From contig OZ038531.1 in NCBI GenBank assembly GCA_964036665.1, forward strand, positions 11,036,168 to 11,100,167: a stretch of DNA of 64,000 nucleotides. Direction: 5' to 3'. The first letter of the stretch is position 1; each line of letters starts with the position of its first letter. The position numbers and the translations under genes are program-made. This document shows positions 39,099-52,500 of this stretch, piece by piece. Source of the DNA: Gordius sp. MW1 (Eukaryota > Nematomorpha > Gordioida > Gordea > Gordiidae). The notes beneath the pieces are model-generated. The model saw nothing but the letters and a program-made list of their open reading frames with translations. It had not been told where the DNA came from and did no database searches.

Positions 39099-41511
39099 TC
39101 TATGATAAAAAGTAAAAATTTATCAGAATCTAAAAACTATTACTTTGAAATCATAATCGCATAGAGCAGTTTTCAAAAATTAAGCACTCACGTTGCGATA
39201 CAACAAACTAATCGCAACAATAAAACGTTGTCTTTTGTCAAAATGATAGTTCTCGCAGCTTAAAACCTCTTTTCGGAAGTAAATCGAGGATAATAGGATT
39301 CTCAAATTGGCTTACTTATATATATTTTTTCAAGCTCTTTCACATGGAATCGAAAAAAATAAATATATTTACCTCAAAATTTTTCACATATTTTTCTTTC
39401 AACCGTATGCATCCGATGAAAGTTGTCGTTTTCAGACGTGGTTTCGATGATAAAAAGTAAAAATTTATCAGAATCTAAAAACTATTACTTTGAAATCATA
39501 ATCGCATAGAGCAGTTTTCAAAAATTAAGCACTCACGTTGCGATACAACAAACTAATCGCAACAATAAAACGTTGTCTTTTGTCAAAATGAATAGTTCTG
39601 GCAGCTTAAAACCTCTTTTCGGACCTAAATCGAGGATAATAGGATTCTCAAATTGGCTTACTTCAATATATTTTTTTACGCTCTTTCACATAGAATCGAA
39701 AAAAATAAATATTTTTACCTCAAAATTTTTCACCTATTTTTCTTTGAACCGTATTCATCCGATGAAAGTTGTCGTTTTCAGACGTGGTTTCTATGATCCC
39801 AAATAAAAATTTATCAGAATCTGAAAACTATTACTTTGAAATCATGATCGCATAGAGCCATTTTCAAAAATTAAGCACTCACGTTGCGATATAACAAACT
39901 AATCGCAACAATAAAACGTTGTCTTTTGTCAAAATGATAGTTCTCGCAGCTTAAAACCTCTTTTCGGAAGTAAATCGAGGATAATAGGATTCTCAAATTG
40001 GCTTACTTTTATATATTTTTTTACGCTCTTTCACATAGAATCGAAAAAAAAAATATTTTTACCTTAAAATTTTTCACCTATTTTTCTTTACACCGTATTC
40101 ATCCGATGAAAGTTGTCGTTTTCAGACGTGGTTTCCATGATCCCAAGTAAAAATTTATCAGAATCTGAAAACTTTTACTTTAAAATCATGATCGCATAGA
40201 GCCATTTTCAATAATTAAGCACTCACGTTGCGATACAACAAACTAATCGCAACAATAAAACGTTGTCTTTTGTCAAAATGATAGTTCTCGCAGCTTAAAA
40301 CCTCTTTTCGGAAGTAAATCGAGGATAATAGGATTCTCAAATTGGCTTACTTTTATATATTTTTTTATGCTCTTTCACAAAGAATCGAAAAAAATAAATA
40401 TTTTTACCTCAAAATTTTTCACATATTTTTCTTTCAACCGTATGCATCCGATGAAAGTTGTCGTTTTCAGACGTGGTTTCGATGATAAAAAGTAAAAATT
40501 TATCAGAATCTAAAAACTATTACTTTGAAATCATAATCGCATAGAGCAGTTTTTAAAAATTAAGCACTCACGTTGCGATACAACAAACTAATCGCTACAA
40601 TAAAACGTTGTCTTTTGTCAAAATGATAGTTCTCGCAGCTTAAAACCTCTTTTCGGAAGTCAATCGAGGATAATAGGATCTCAAATTGGCTTACTTTTAT
40701 ATATTTTTTTACGCTCTTTCACATAGAATCGAAAAAAATAAATATTTTTACCTCAAAATTTTTCACCTATTTTTCTTTATACCGTATTCATCCGATGAAA
40801 GTTGTCGTTTTCAGACGTGGTTTCTATGATCCCAAGTAAAAATTTATCAGAATCTGAAAACTTTTACTTTGAAATCATGATCGCATAGAGCCATTTTAAA
40901 AAATTAAGCAATCACGTTGCGATACAACAAACTAATCGCAACAATAAAACGTTGTCTTTTGTCAAAATGATAGTTCTCGCAGCTTAAAACCTCTTTTCGG
41001 AAGTAAATCGAGGATAATAGGATTCTCAAATTGGCTTACTTTTATATATTTTTTCATGCTCTTTCACACCGAATCGAAAAAAATAAATATTTTTACCTTA
41101 AAATTTCACATATTTTTCTTTCAACCGTATGCATCCGATGAAAGTTGTTGTTTTCAGACGTGGTTTCGATGATAAAAAGTAAAAATTTATCAGAATCAGA
41201 AAACTATTACTTTAAAATCATCATCGCATAGTGCATTTTTGAAAAATTAAGCACTCACGTTGCGATACAACAAACTAATCGCAACAATAAAACGTTGTCT
41301 TTTGTCAAAATGAATAGTTCTGGCAGCTTAAAACCTCTTTTCGGACCTAAATCGAGGATAATAGGATTCTCAAATTGGCTTACTTTTATATATTTTTTTA
41401 CGCTCTTTCACATAGAATCGAAAAAAAAATATATTTTTACCTCAAAATTTTTCACATATTTTTCTTTCAACCGTATGCATCCGATGAAAGTTGTCGTTTT
41501 CAGACGTGGTT
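39099..41511 (+). repeat. 7-monomer block, copy 2
   Basis: This is a nearly exact tandem copy of 36,686-39,098 (offset 2,413 bp), with identical anchor intervals (345, 346, 344, 345, 344, 343, 346). The junctions fall where TTTCTATGATAAAAAG at 39,098 is replaced by TTTCGATGATAAAAAG near 41,511. Confidence 0.9.
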
Positions 41512-43654
41512 TCGATGATAAAAAGTAAAAATTTATCAGAATCTAAAAACTATTACTTTGAAATCATAATCGCATAGAGCAGTTTTCAAAAATTAAGCAC
41601 TCACGTTGCGATACAACAAACTAATCGCAACAATAAAACGTTGTCTTTTGTCAAAATGAATAGTTCTAACAGCTTAAAACCTCTTTTCGGAAGTAAATCG
41701 AGGATAATAGGATTCTCAAATTGGCTTACTTTTTTTTTCATGCTCTTTCACATAGAATCGAAAAAAATAAATATTTTTACCTTAAAATTTTTTACATATT
41801 TTTCTTTGAACCGTATTCATCCGATGATTGTTGTCGTTTTCAGACGTGGTTTCTATGATCCCAAGTAAAAATTTATCAGAATCTAAAAATTATTACTTTG
41901 AAATCATAATCGCATAGAGCAGTTTTCAAAAATTAAGCACTCACGTTGCAATACAACAAACTAATCGCAACAATAAAACGTTGTCTTTTGTCAAAATGAA
42001 TAGTTCAGGCAGCTTAAAACCTCTTTTCGGAAGTAAATCGAGGATAATAGGATTCTCAAATTGGCTTTTTTATATTTTTTCATGCTCTTTCACATAGAAT
42101 CGAAAAAAATAAATATTTTTACCTCAAAATTTTTCACCTATTTTTCTTTGAACCGTATTCATCCGATGATTGTTGTCGTTTTCAGACGTGGTTTCTATGA
42201 TCCCAAGTAAAAATTTATCAGAATCTAAAAACTATTACTTTGAAATCATAATCGCATAGAGCAGTTTTCAAAAATTAAGCACTCACGTTGCGATACAACA
42301 AACTAATCGCAACAATAAAACGTTGTCTTTTGTCAAAATGAATAGTTCAGGCAGCTTAAAACCTCTTTTCGGAAGTAAATCGAGGATAATAGGATTCTCA
42401 AATTGGCTTACTTTTATATATTTTTTCATGCTCTTTCACATAGAATCGAAAAAAATAAATATTTTTACCTCAAAATTTTTCACATATTTTTCTTTTAACC
42501 GTATGCATCCGATGAAAGTTGTCGTTTTCAGACGTGGTTTCGATGATAAAAAGTAAAAATTTATCAGAATCTAAAAACTATTACTTTGAAATCATAATCG
42601 CATAGAGCAGTTTTCAAAAATTAAGAACTCACGTTGCGATACAACAAACTAATCGCAACAATAAAACGTTGTCTTTTGTCAAAATGAATAGTTCTGGCAG
42701 CTTAAAACCTCTTTTCGGAAGTAAATCGAGGATAATAGGATTCTCAAATTGGCTTACTTGTATATATTTTTTCATGCTCTTTCACATAGAATCGAAAAAA
42801 ATATATATTTTTACCTCAAAATTTTTCACATATTTTTCTTTCAACCGTATGCATCCGATGAAAGTTGTCGTTTTCAGACGTGGTTTCGATGATAAAAAGT
42901 AAAAATTTATCAGAATCTAAAAACTATTACTTTGAAATCATAATCGCATAGAGCAGTTTTCAAAAATTAAGCACTCACGTTGCGATACAACAAACTAATC
43001 GCAACAATAAAACGTTGTCTTTTGTCAAAATGAATAGTTCTGGCAGCTTAAAACCTCTTTTCGGAAGTAAATCGAGGATAATAGGATTCTCAAATTGGCT
43101 TACTTTTTTTTTTTCATGCTCTTTCACATAGAATCGAAAAAATAAATATTTTTACCTCAAAATTTTTTACATATTTTTCTTTGAACCTTATTCATCCGAT
43201 GATTGTTGTCATTTTCAGACGTGGTTTCTATGATCCCAAGTAAAAATTTATCAGAATCTAAAAACTATTACTTTGAAATCATAATCGCATAGAGCAGTTT
43301 TCAAAAATTAAGCACTCACGTTGCGATACAACAAACTAAACGCAACAATAAAACGTTGTCTTTTGTCAAAATGAATAGTTCTGGCAGCTTAAAACCTCTT
43401 TTCGGAAGTAAATCGAGGATAATAGGATTCTCAAATTGGCTTACTTTTATATATTTTTTCATGCTCTTTCACATAGAATCGAAAAAAATAAATATTTTTA
43501 CCTCAAAATTTTTCACATATTTTTCTTTTAACCGTATGCATCCGATGAAAGTTGTCGTTTTCAGACGTGGTTTCGATGATAAAAGTAAAAATTTATCAGA
43601 ATCAGAAAACTATTACTTTAAAATCATGATCGCATAGTGCATTTTTGAAAAATT
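41249..43654 (+). repeat. Run of seven consecutive class A monomers
   Basis: All seven monomers from anchor 41,249 to 43,310 have the GAATAG form, although class A is under a third of the array overall. Several have an otherwise rare contraction of the TATATA-T6 segment to a T-run (about 41,728, 42,066 and 43,104), GATGATTGTTGTC instead of GATGAAAGTTGTC, and unusual lengths (340, 342 and 341 bp). This looks like a young local expansion of one variant lineage. Confidence 0.8.
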
Positions 43655-46600
43655 AAGCACTCACGTTGCGATACAACAAACTAATCGCAACAATAAAACG
43701 TTGTCTTTTGTCAAAATGATAGTTCTCGCAGCTTAAAACCTCTTTTCGGAAGTAAATCGAGGATAATAGGATTCTCAAATTGGCTTACTTGTATATATTT
43801 TTTCATGCTCTTTCACATAGAATCGAAAAAAATATATATTTTACCTCAAAATTTTTCACATATTTTTTTTTCAACCGTATGCATCCGATGAAAGTTGTCG
43901 TTTTCAGACGTGGTTTCGAAGATAAAAAGTAAAAATTTATCAGAATCAGAAAACTATTACTTTGAAATCATGATCGCAATGCATTTTTGAAAAATTAAGC
44001 ACTCACGTTGCGATACAACAAACTAATCGCAACAATAAAACGTTGTCTTTTGTCAAAATGATAGTTCTCGCAGCTTAAAACCTCTTTTCGGAAGTAAATC
44101 GAGGATAATAGGATTCTCAAATTGGCTTACTTTTATATTTTTTTTCATGCTCTTTCACATAGAACCGAAAAAAATAAATATTTTTACCTCAAAATTTTTC
44201 ACATATTTTTCTTTTAACCGTATGCATCCGATGAAAGTTGTCGTTTTCAGACGTGGTTTCGATGATAAAAGTAAAAATTTATCAGAATCAGAAAACTATT
44301 ACTTTAAAATCATGATCGCATAGTGCATTTTTGAAAAATTAAGCACTCACGTTGCGATACAACAAACTAATCGCAACAATAAAACGTTGTCTTTTGTCAA
44401 AATGATAGTTCTCGCAGCTTAAAACCTCTTTTCGGAAGTAAATCGAGGATAATAGGATTCTCAAATTGGCTTACTTGTATATATTTTTTCATGCTCTTTC
44501 ACATAGAATCGAAAAAAATATATATTTTACCTCAAAATTTTTCACATATTTTTTTTTCAACCGTATGCATCCGATGAAAGTTGTCGTTTTCAGACGTGGT
44601 TTCTATGATCCCAAGTAAAAATTTATCAGAATCTGAAAACTTTTACTTTGAAATCATGATCGCATAGAGCCATTTTCAAAAATTAAGCACTCACGTTGCG
44701 ATACAACAAACTAATCGCAACAATAAAACGTTGTCTTTTGTCAAAATGATAGTTCTCGCAGCTTAAAACCTCTTTTCGGAAGTAAATCGAGGATAATAGG
44801 ATTCTCAAATTGGCTTACTTTTATATATTTTTTCATGCTCTTTCACACAGAATCGGAAAAAATAAATATTTTTACCTCAAAAATTTTCACATATTTTTCT
44901 TTCAACCGTATGCATCCGATGAAAGTTGTTGTTTTCAGACGTGGTTTCGATGATAAAAAGTAAAAATTTATCAGAAAGCAAACTATTACTTTAAAATCAT
45001 CATCGCATAGTGCATTTTTGAAAAATTAAGCACTCACGTTGCGATACAACAAACTAATCGCAACAATAAAACGTTGTCTTTTGTCAAAATGAATAGTTCT
45101 GGCAGCTTAAAACCTCTTTTCGGAAGTAAATCGAGGATAATAGGATTCTCAAATTGGCTTACTTGTATATATTTTTTCATGCTCTTTCACATAGAATCGA
45201 AAAAAATAAATATTTTTATCTCAAAATTTTTCACATATTTTTCTTTCAACCGTATGCATCCGATGAAAGTTGTCGTTTTCAGACGTGGTTTCGATGATAA
45301 AAAGTAAAGATTTATCAGAATCTAAAAACCATTACTTTGAAATCATAATCGCATAGAGCATTTTTCAAAAATTAAGCACTCACGTTGCGATACAACAAAC
45401 TAATCGCTACAATAAAACGTTGTCTTTTGTCAAAATGATAGTTCTCGCAGCTTAAAACCTCTTTTCGGAAGTCAATCGAGGATAATAGGATTCTAAAATT
45501 GGCTTACTTTTACATATTTTTTTACGCTCTTTCACATAGAATCGAAAAAAATTAATATTTTTACCTCAAAATTTTTCACCTATTTTTCTTTGAACCGTAT
45601 TCATCCGATGAAAGTTGTCGTTTTCAGACGTGGTTTCTATGATCCCAGTAAAAATTTATCAGAATCTGAAAACTATTACTTTGTAATCATGATCGCATAG
45701 AGCCATTTTCAAAAATTAAGCACTCACGTTGCGATACAACAAACTAATCGCAACAATAAAACGTTGTCTTTTGTCAAAATGATAGTTCTCGCAGCTTAAA
45801 ACCTCTTTTCGGAAGTAAATCGAGGATAATAGGATTCTCAAATTGGCTTACTTTTATATATTTTTTCATGCTCTTTCACATAGAATCGAAAAAAAATAAA
45901 TATTTTTACCTCAAATTTTTCACATATTTTTCTTTCAACCGTATGCATCCGATAAAAGTTGTCGTTTCCAGACGTGGTTTCTATGATCCCAAGTAAAAAT
46001 TTATCAGAATCTGAAAACTTTTACTTTGAAATCATGATCGCATAGAGCCATTTTCAAAAATTAAGCACTCACGTTGCGATACAACAAACTAATCGCAACA
46101 ATAAAACGTTGTCTTTTGTCAAAATGATAGTTCTCGCAGCTTAAAACCTCTTTTCGGAAGTAAATCGAGGATAATAGGATTCTCAAATTGGCTTACTTTT
46201 ATATTTTTTTTCATGCTCTTTCACATAGAACCGAAAAAAATAAATATTTTTACCTCAAAATTTTTCACATATTTTTCTTTTAACCGTATGCATCCGATGA
46301 AAGTTGTCGTTTTCAGACGTGGTTTCGATGATAAAAAGTAAAAATTTATCAGAATCTAAAAACTATTACTTTGAAATCATAATCGCATAGAGCAGTTTTC
46401 AAAAATTAAGCACTCACGTTGCGATACAACAAACTAATCGCAACAATAAAACGTTGTCTTTTGTCAAAATGATAGTTCTCGCAGCTTAAAACCTCTTTTC
46501 GGAAGTAAATCGAGGATAATAGGATTCTCAAATTGGCTTACTTTTATATTTTTTTTCATGCTCTTTCACATAGAACCGAAAAAAATAAATATTTTTACCT

Positions 46601-47098
46601 CAAAATTTTTCACATATTTTTCTTTTAACCGTATGCATCCGATGAAAGTTGTCGTTTTCAGACGTGGTTTCGATGATAAAAAGTAAAAATTTATCAGAAT
46701 CTAAAAACTATTACTTTGAAATCATAATCGCATAGAGCAGTTTTTCAAAAATTAAGCACTCACGTTGCGATACAACAAACTAATCGCAACAATAAAACGT
46801 TGTCTTTTGTCAAAATGAATAGTTCTGGCAGCTTAAAACCTCTTTTCGGAAGTAAATCGAGGATAATAGGATTCTCAAATTGGCTTACTTGTATATATTT
46901 TTTCATGCTCTTTCACATAGAATCGAAAAAAATAAATATTTTTACCTCAAATTTTTCACATATTTTTCTTTCAACCGTATGCATCCGATAAAAGTTGTAG
47001 TTTTCAGACGTGGTTTCGATGATAAAAAGTAAAAATTTATCAGAATCAGAAAACTGTTACTTTAAAATCATGATCGCATAGTGCATTTTTGAAAAATT
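43655..47098 (+). repeat. Mixed segment with dimer and monomer duplications
   Basis: Monomers at 43,655 and 44,341 share AATATATATTTTACC and a T9 tract before CAACCG (offset 686 bp). Monomers at 43,997, 46,063 and 46,408 share a T-rich run and CATAGAACCG; the last two are adjacent duplicates. Monomers 45,028-46,062 match 27,125-28,159 and 30,569-31,603 (offset 17,903 bp from the former for the open frame at 45,074). One monomer lacks the CATAGT word near 43,978, giving 342 bp. Confidence 0.75.
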
Positions 47099-49510
47099 AA
47101 GCACTCACGTTGCGATACAACAAACTAATCGCAACAATAAAACGTTGTCTTTTGTCAAAATGATAGTTCTCGCAGCTTAAAACCTCTTTTCGGAAGTAAA
47201 TCGAGGATAATAGGATTCTCAAATTGGCTTACTTATATATATTTTTTTAAGCTCTTTCACATAGAATCGAAAAAAATAAATATTTTTACCTCAAAATTTA
47301 TCACCTATTTTTCTTTGAACCGTATTCATCCGATGAAAGTTGTCGTTTTCAGACGTGGTTTCTATGATCCCAAGTAAAAATTTATCAGAATCTAAAAACT
47401 ATTACTTTGAAATCATAATTGCATAGAGCAGTTTTCAAAAATAAAGCACTCACGTTGCGATACAACAAACTAATCGCTACAATAAAACGTTGTCTTTTGT
47501 CAAAATGAATAGTTCTGGTAGCTTAAAACCTCTTTTCGGAAGTAAATCGAGGATAATAGGATTCTCAAATTGGCTTATTTGTATATATTTTTTCATGCTC
47601 TTTCACATAGAATCGAAAAAAATAAATATTTTTACCTCAAAATTTTTCACATATTTTTCTTTCAACCGTATGCATCCGATGAAAGTTGTCGTTTTCAGAC
47701 GTGGTTTCGATGATAAAAAGTAAAAATTTATCAGAATCTAAAAACTATTACTTTGAAATCATAATCGCATAGAGCAGTTTTCAAAAATTAAGCACTCACG
47801 TTGCGATACAACAAACTAATCGCAACAATAAAACGTTGTCTTTTGTCAAAATGAATAGTTCTGGCAGCTTAAAACCTCTTTTCGGACCTAAATCGAGGAT
47901 AATAGGATTCTCAAATTGGCTTACTTCAATATATTTTTTTACGCTCTTTCACATAGAATCGAAAAAAATAAATATTTTTACCTCAATTTTTCACCTATTT
48001 TTCTTTGAACCGTATTCATCCGATGAAAGTTGTCGTTTTCAGACGTGGTTTCTATGATCCCAAGTAAAAATTTATCAGAATCTGAAAACTATTACTTTGA
48101 AATCATGATCGCATAGAGCCATTTTCAAAAATTAAGCACTCACGTTGCGATACAACAAACTAATCGCAACAATAAAACGTTGTCTTTTGTCAAAATGATA
48201 GTTCTCGCAGCTTAAAACCTCTTTTCGGAAGTAAATCGAGGATAATAGGATTCTCAAATTGGCTTACTTTTATATATTTTTTTACGCTCTTTCACATAGA
48301 ATCGAAAAAAAAATATTTTTACCTCAAAATTTTTCACCTATTTTTCTTTACAACGTATTCATCCGATGAAAGTTGTCGTTTTCAGACGTGGTTTCTATGA
48401 TCCCAAGTAAAAATTTATCAGAATCTGAAAACTTTTACTTTAAAATCATGATCGCATAGAGCCATTTTCAAAAATTAAGCACTCACGTTGCGATACAACA
48501 AACTAATCGCAACAATAAAACGTTGTCTTTTGTCAAAATGATAGTTCTCGCAGCTTAAAACCTCTTTTCGGAAGTAAATCGAGGATAATAGGATTCTCAA
48601 ATTGGCTTACTTTTACATATTTTTTTATGCTCTTTCACAAAGAATCGAAAAAAATAAATATTTTTACCTCAAAATTTTTCACATATTTTTCTTTCAACCG
48701 TATGCATCCGATGAAAGTTGTCGTTTTCAGACGTGGTTTCGATGATAAAAAGTAAAAATTTATCAGAATCTAAAAACTATTACTTTGAAATCATAATCGC
48801 ATAGAGCAGTTTTCAAAAATTAAGCACTCACGTTGCGATACAACAAACTAATCGCTACAATAAAACGTTGTCTTTTGTCAAAACGATAGTTCTCGCAGCT
48901 TAAAACCTCTTTTCGGAAGTCAATCGAGGATAATAGGATCTCAAATTGGCTTACTTTTATATATTTTTTTACGCTCTTTCACATAGAATCGAAAAAAATA
49001 AATATTTTTACCTCGAAATTTTTCACCTATTTTTCTTTACACCGTATTCATCCGATGAAAGTTGTCGTTTTCAGACGTGGTTTCTATGATCCCAAGTAAA
49101 AATTTATCAGAATCTGAAAACTTTTACTTTGAAATCATGATCGCATAGAGCCATTTTCAAAAATTAAGCACTCACGTTGCGATACAACAAACTAATCGCA
49201 ACAATAAAACGTTGTCTTTTGTCAAAATGATAGTTCTCGCAGCTTAAAACCTCTTTTCGGAAGTAAATCGAGGATAATAGGATTCTCAAATTGGCTTACT
49301 TTTATATATTTTTTCATGCTCTTTCACACAGAATCGGAAAAAATAAATATTTTTACCTCAAAATTTTTCACATATTTTTCTTTCAACCGTATGCATCCGA
49401 TGAAAGTTGTTGTTTTCAGACGTGGTTTCGATGATAAAAAGTAAAAATTTATCAGAATCAGCAAACTATTACTTTAAAATCATCATCGCATAGTGCATTT
49501 TTGAAAAATT
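47099..49510 (+). repeat. 7-monomer block, distant copy of 32,292-34,704
   Basis: Anchor intervals follow those of 32,292-34,704 at an offset of 14,807 bp, differing by one base only in an A-run (A9 versus A8 after ATCG). Shared variants include CTTCAATATATTT, CCTCAATTTTTC, TACAACGTATTC, CAAAACGATAG and CCTCGAAATTTTTC. Both end with the 3-monomer module described separately. Confidence 0.85.
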
Positions 49511-52500
49511 AAGCACTCACGTTGCGATACAACAAACTAATCGCAACAATAAAACGTTGTCTTTTGTCAAAATGATAGTTCTCGCAGCTTAAAACCTCCT
49601 TTAGGAAGTAAATCGAGGATAATAGGATTCTCAAATTGGCTTACTTATATATATTTTTTTAAGCTCTTTCACATAGAATCGAAAAAAATAAATATTTTTA
49701 CCTCAAAAATTTTCACCTATTTTTCTTTAAACCGTATTCATCCGATGAAAGTTGTCGTTTTCAGACGTAGTTTCGATGATAAAAAGTAAAAATTTATCAG
49801 AATCTAAAAACTATTACTTTGAAATCATAATCGCATAGAGCAGTTTTCAAAAATTAAGCACTCACGTTGCGATACAACAAACTAATCGCTACAATAAAAC
49901 GTTGTCTTTTGTCAAAATGATAGTTCTCGCAGCTTAAAACCTCTTTTCGGAAGTCAATCGAGGATAATGGGATTCTCAAATTGGCTTACTTTTACATATT
50001 TTTTTACGCTCTTTCACATAGAATCGAAAAAAATAAATATTTTTACCTCAAAATTTTTCACCTATTTTTCTTTGAACCGTATTCATCCGATGAAAGTTGT
50101 CGTTTTTAGACGTGATTTCTATGATCCCAGTAAAAATTTATCAGAATCTGAAAACTATTACTTTGTAATCATGATCGCATAGAGCCATTTTCAAAAATTA
50201 AGCACTCACGTTGCGATACAACAAACTAATCGCAACAATAAAACGTTGTCTTTTGTCAAAATGATAGTTCTCGCAGCTTAAAACCTCTTTTCGGAAGTAA
50301 ATCGAGGATAATAGGATTCTCAAATTGGCTTACTTTTACATATTTTTTTATGCTCTTTCACAAAGAATCGAAAAAAATAAATATTTTTACCTCAAAATTT
50401 TTCACATATTTTTCTTTCAACCGTATGCATCCGATGAAAGTTGTCGTTTTCAGACGTGGTTTCGATGATAAAAAGTAAAAATTTATCAGAATCTAAAAAC
50501 TATTACTTTGAAATCATAATCGCATAGAGCAGTTTTCAAAAATTAAGCACTCACGTTGCGATACAACAAACTAATCGCTACAATAAAACGTTGTCTTTTG
50601 TCAAAACGATAGTTCTCGCACCTTAAAACCTCTTTTCGGAAGTCAATCGAGGATAATAGGATCTCAAATTGGCTTACTTTTATATATTTTTTTACGCTCT
50701 TTCACATAGAATCGAAAAAAATAAATATTTTTACCTCGAAATTTTTCACCTATTTTTCTTTACACCGTATTCATCCGATGAAAGTTGTCGTTTTCAGACG
50801 TGGTTTCTATGATCCCAAGTAAAAATTTATCAGAATCTGAAAACTTTTACTTTGAAATCATGATCGCATAGAGCCATTTTCAAAAATTAAGCACTCACGT
50901 TGCGATACAACAAACTAATCGCAACAATAAAACGTTGTCTTTTGTCAAAATGATAGTTCTCGCAGCTTAAAACCTCTTTTCGGAAGTAAATCGAGGATAA
51001 TAGGATTCTCAAATTGGCTTACTTTTATATATTTTTTCATGCTCTTTCACACAGAATCGGAAAAAATAAATATTTTTACCTCAAAATTTTTCACATATTT
51101 TTCTTTCAACCGTATGCATCCGATGAAAGTTGTTGTTTTCAGACGTGGTTTCGATGATAAAAAGTAAAAATTTATCAGAATCAGCAAACTATTACTTTAA
51201 AATCATCATCGCATAGTGCATTTTTGAAAAATTAAGCACTCACGTTGCGATACAACAAACTAATCGCAACAATAAAACGTTGTCTTTTGTCAAAATGATA
51301 GTTCTCGCAGCTTAAAACCTCTTTTCGGAAGTAAATCGAGGATAATAGGATTCTCAAATTGGCTTACTTTTACATATTTTTTTATGCTCTTTCACAAAGA
51401 ATCGAAAAAAATAAATATTTTTACCTCAAAATTTTTCACATATTTTTCTTTCAACCGTATGCATCCGATGAAAGTTGTCGTTTTCAGACGTGGTTTCGAT
51501 GATAAAAAGTAAAAATTTATCAGAATCTAAAAACTATTACTTTGAAATCATAATCGCATAGAGCAGTTTTCAAAAATTAAGCACTCACGTTGCGATACAA
51601 CAAACTAATCGCTACAATAAAACGTTGTCTTTTGTCAAAACGATAGTTCTCGCAGCTTAAAACCTCTTTTCGGAAGTCAATCGAGGATAATAGGATCTCA
51701 AATTGGCTTACTTTTATATATTTTTTTACGCTCTTTCACATAGAATCGAAAAAAATAAATATTTTTACCTCGAAATTTTTCACCTATTTTTCTTTACACC
51801 GTATTCATCCGATGAAAGTTGTCGTTTTCAGACGTGGTTTCTATGATCCCAAGTAAAAATTTATCAGAATCTGAAAACTTTTACTTTGAAATCATGATCG
51901 CATAGAGCCATTTTCAAAAATTAAGCACTCACGTTGCGATACAACAAACTAATCGCAACAATAAAACGTTGTCTTTTGTCAAAATGATAGTTCTCGCAGC
52001 TTAAAACCTCTTTTCGGAAGTAAATCGAGGATAATAGGATTCTCAAATTGGCTTACTTTTATATATTTTTTCATGCTCTTTCACACAGAATCGGAAAAAA
52101 TAAATATTTTTACCTCAAAATTTTTCACATATTTTTCTTTCAACCGTATGCATCCGATGAAAGTTGTTGTTTTCAGACGTGGTTTCGATGATAAAAAGTA
52201 AAAATTTATCAGAATCAGCAAACTATTACTTTAAAATCATCATCGCATAGTGCATTTTTGAAAAATTAAGCACTCACGTTGCGATACAACAAACTAATCG
52301 CAACAATAAAACGTTGTCTTTTGTCAAAATGATAGTTCTCGCAGCTTAAAACCTCCTTTAGGAAGTAAATCGAGGATAATAGGATTCTCAAATTGGCTTA
52401 CTTATATATATTTTTTTAAGCTCTTTCACATAGAATCGAAAAAAATAAATATTTTTACCTCAAAAATTTTCACCTATTTTTCTTTAAACCGTATTCATCC

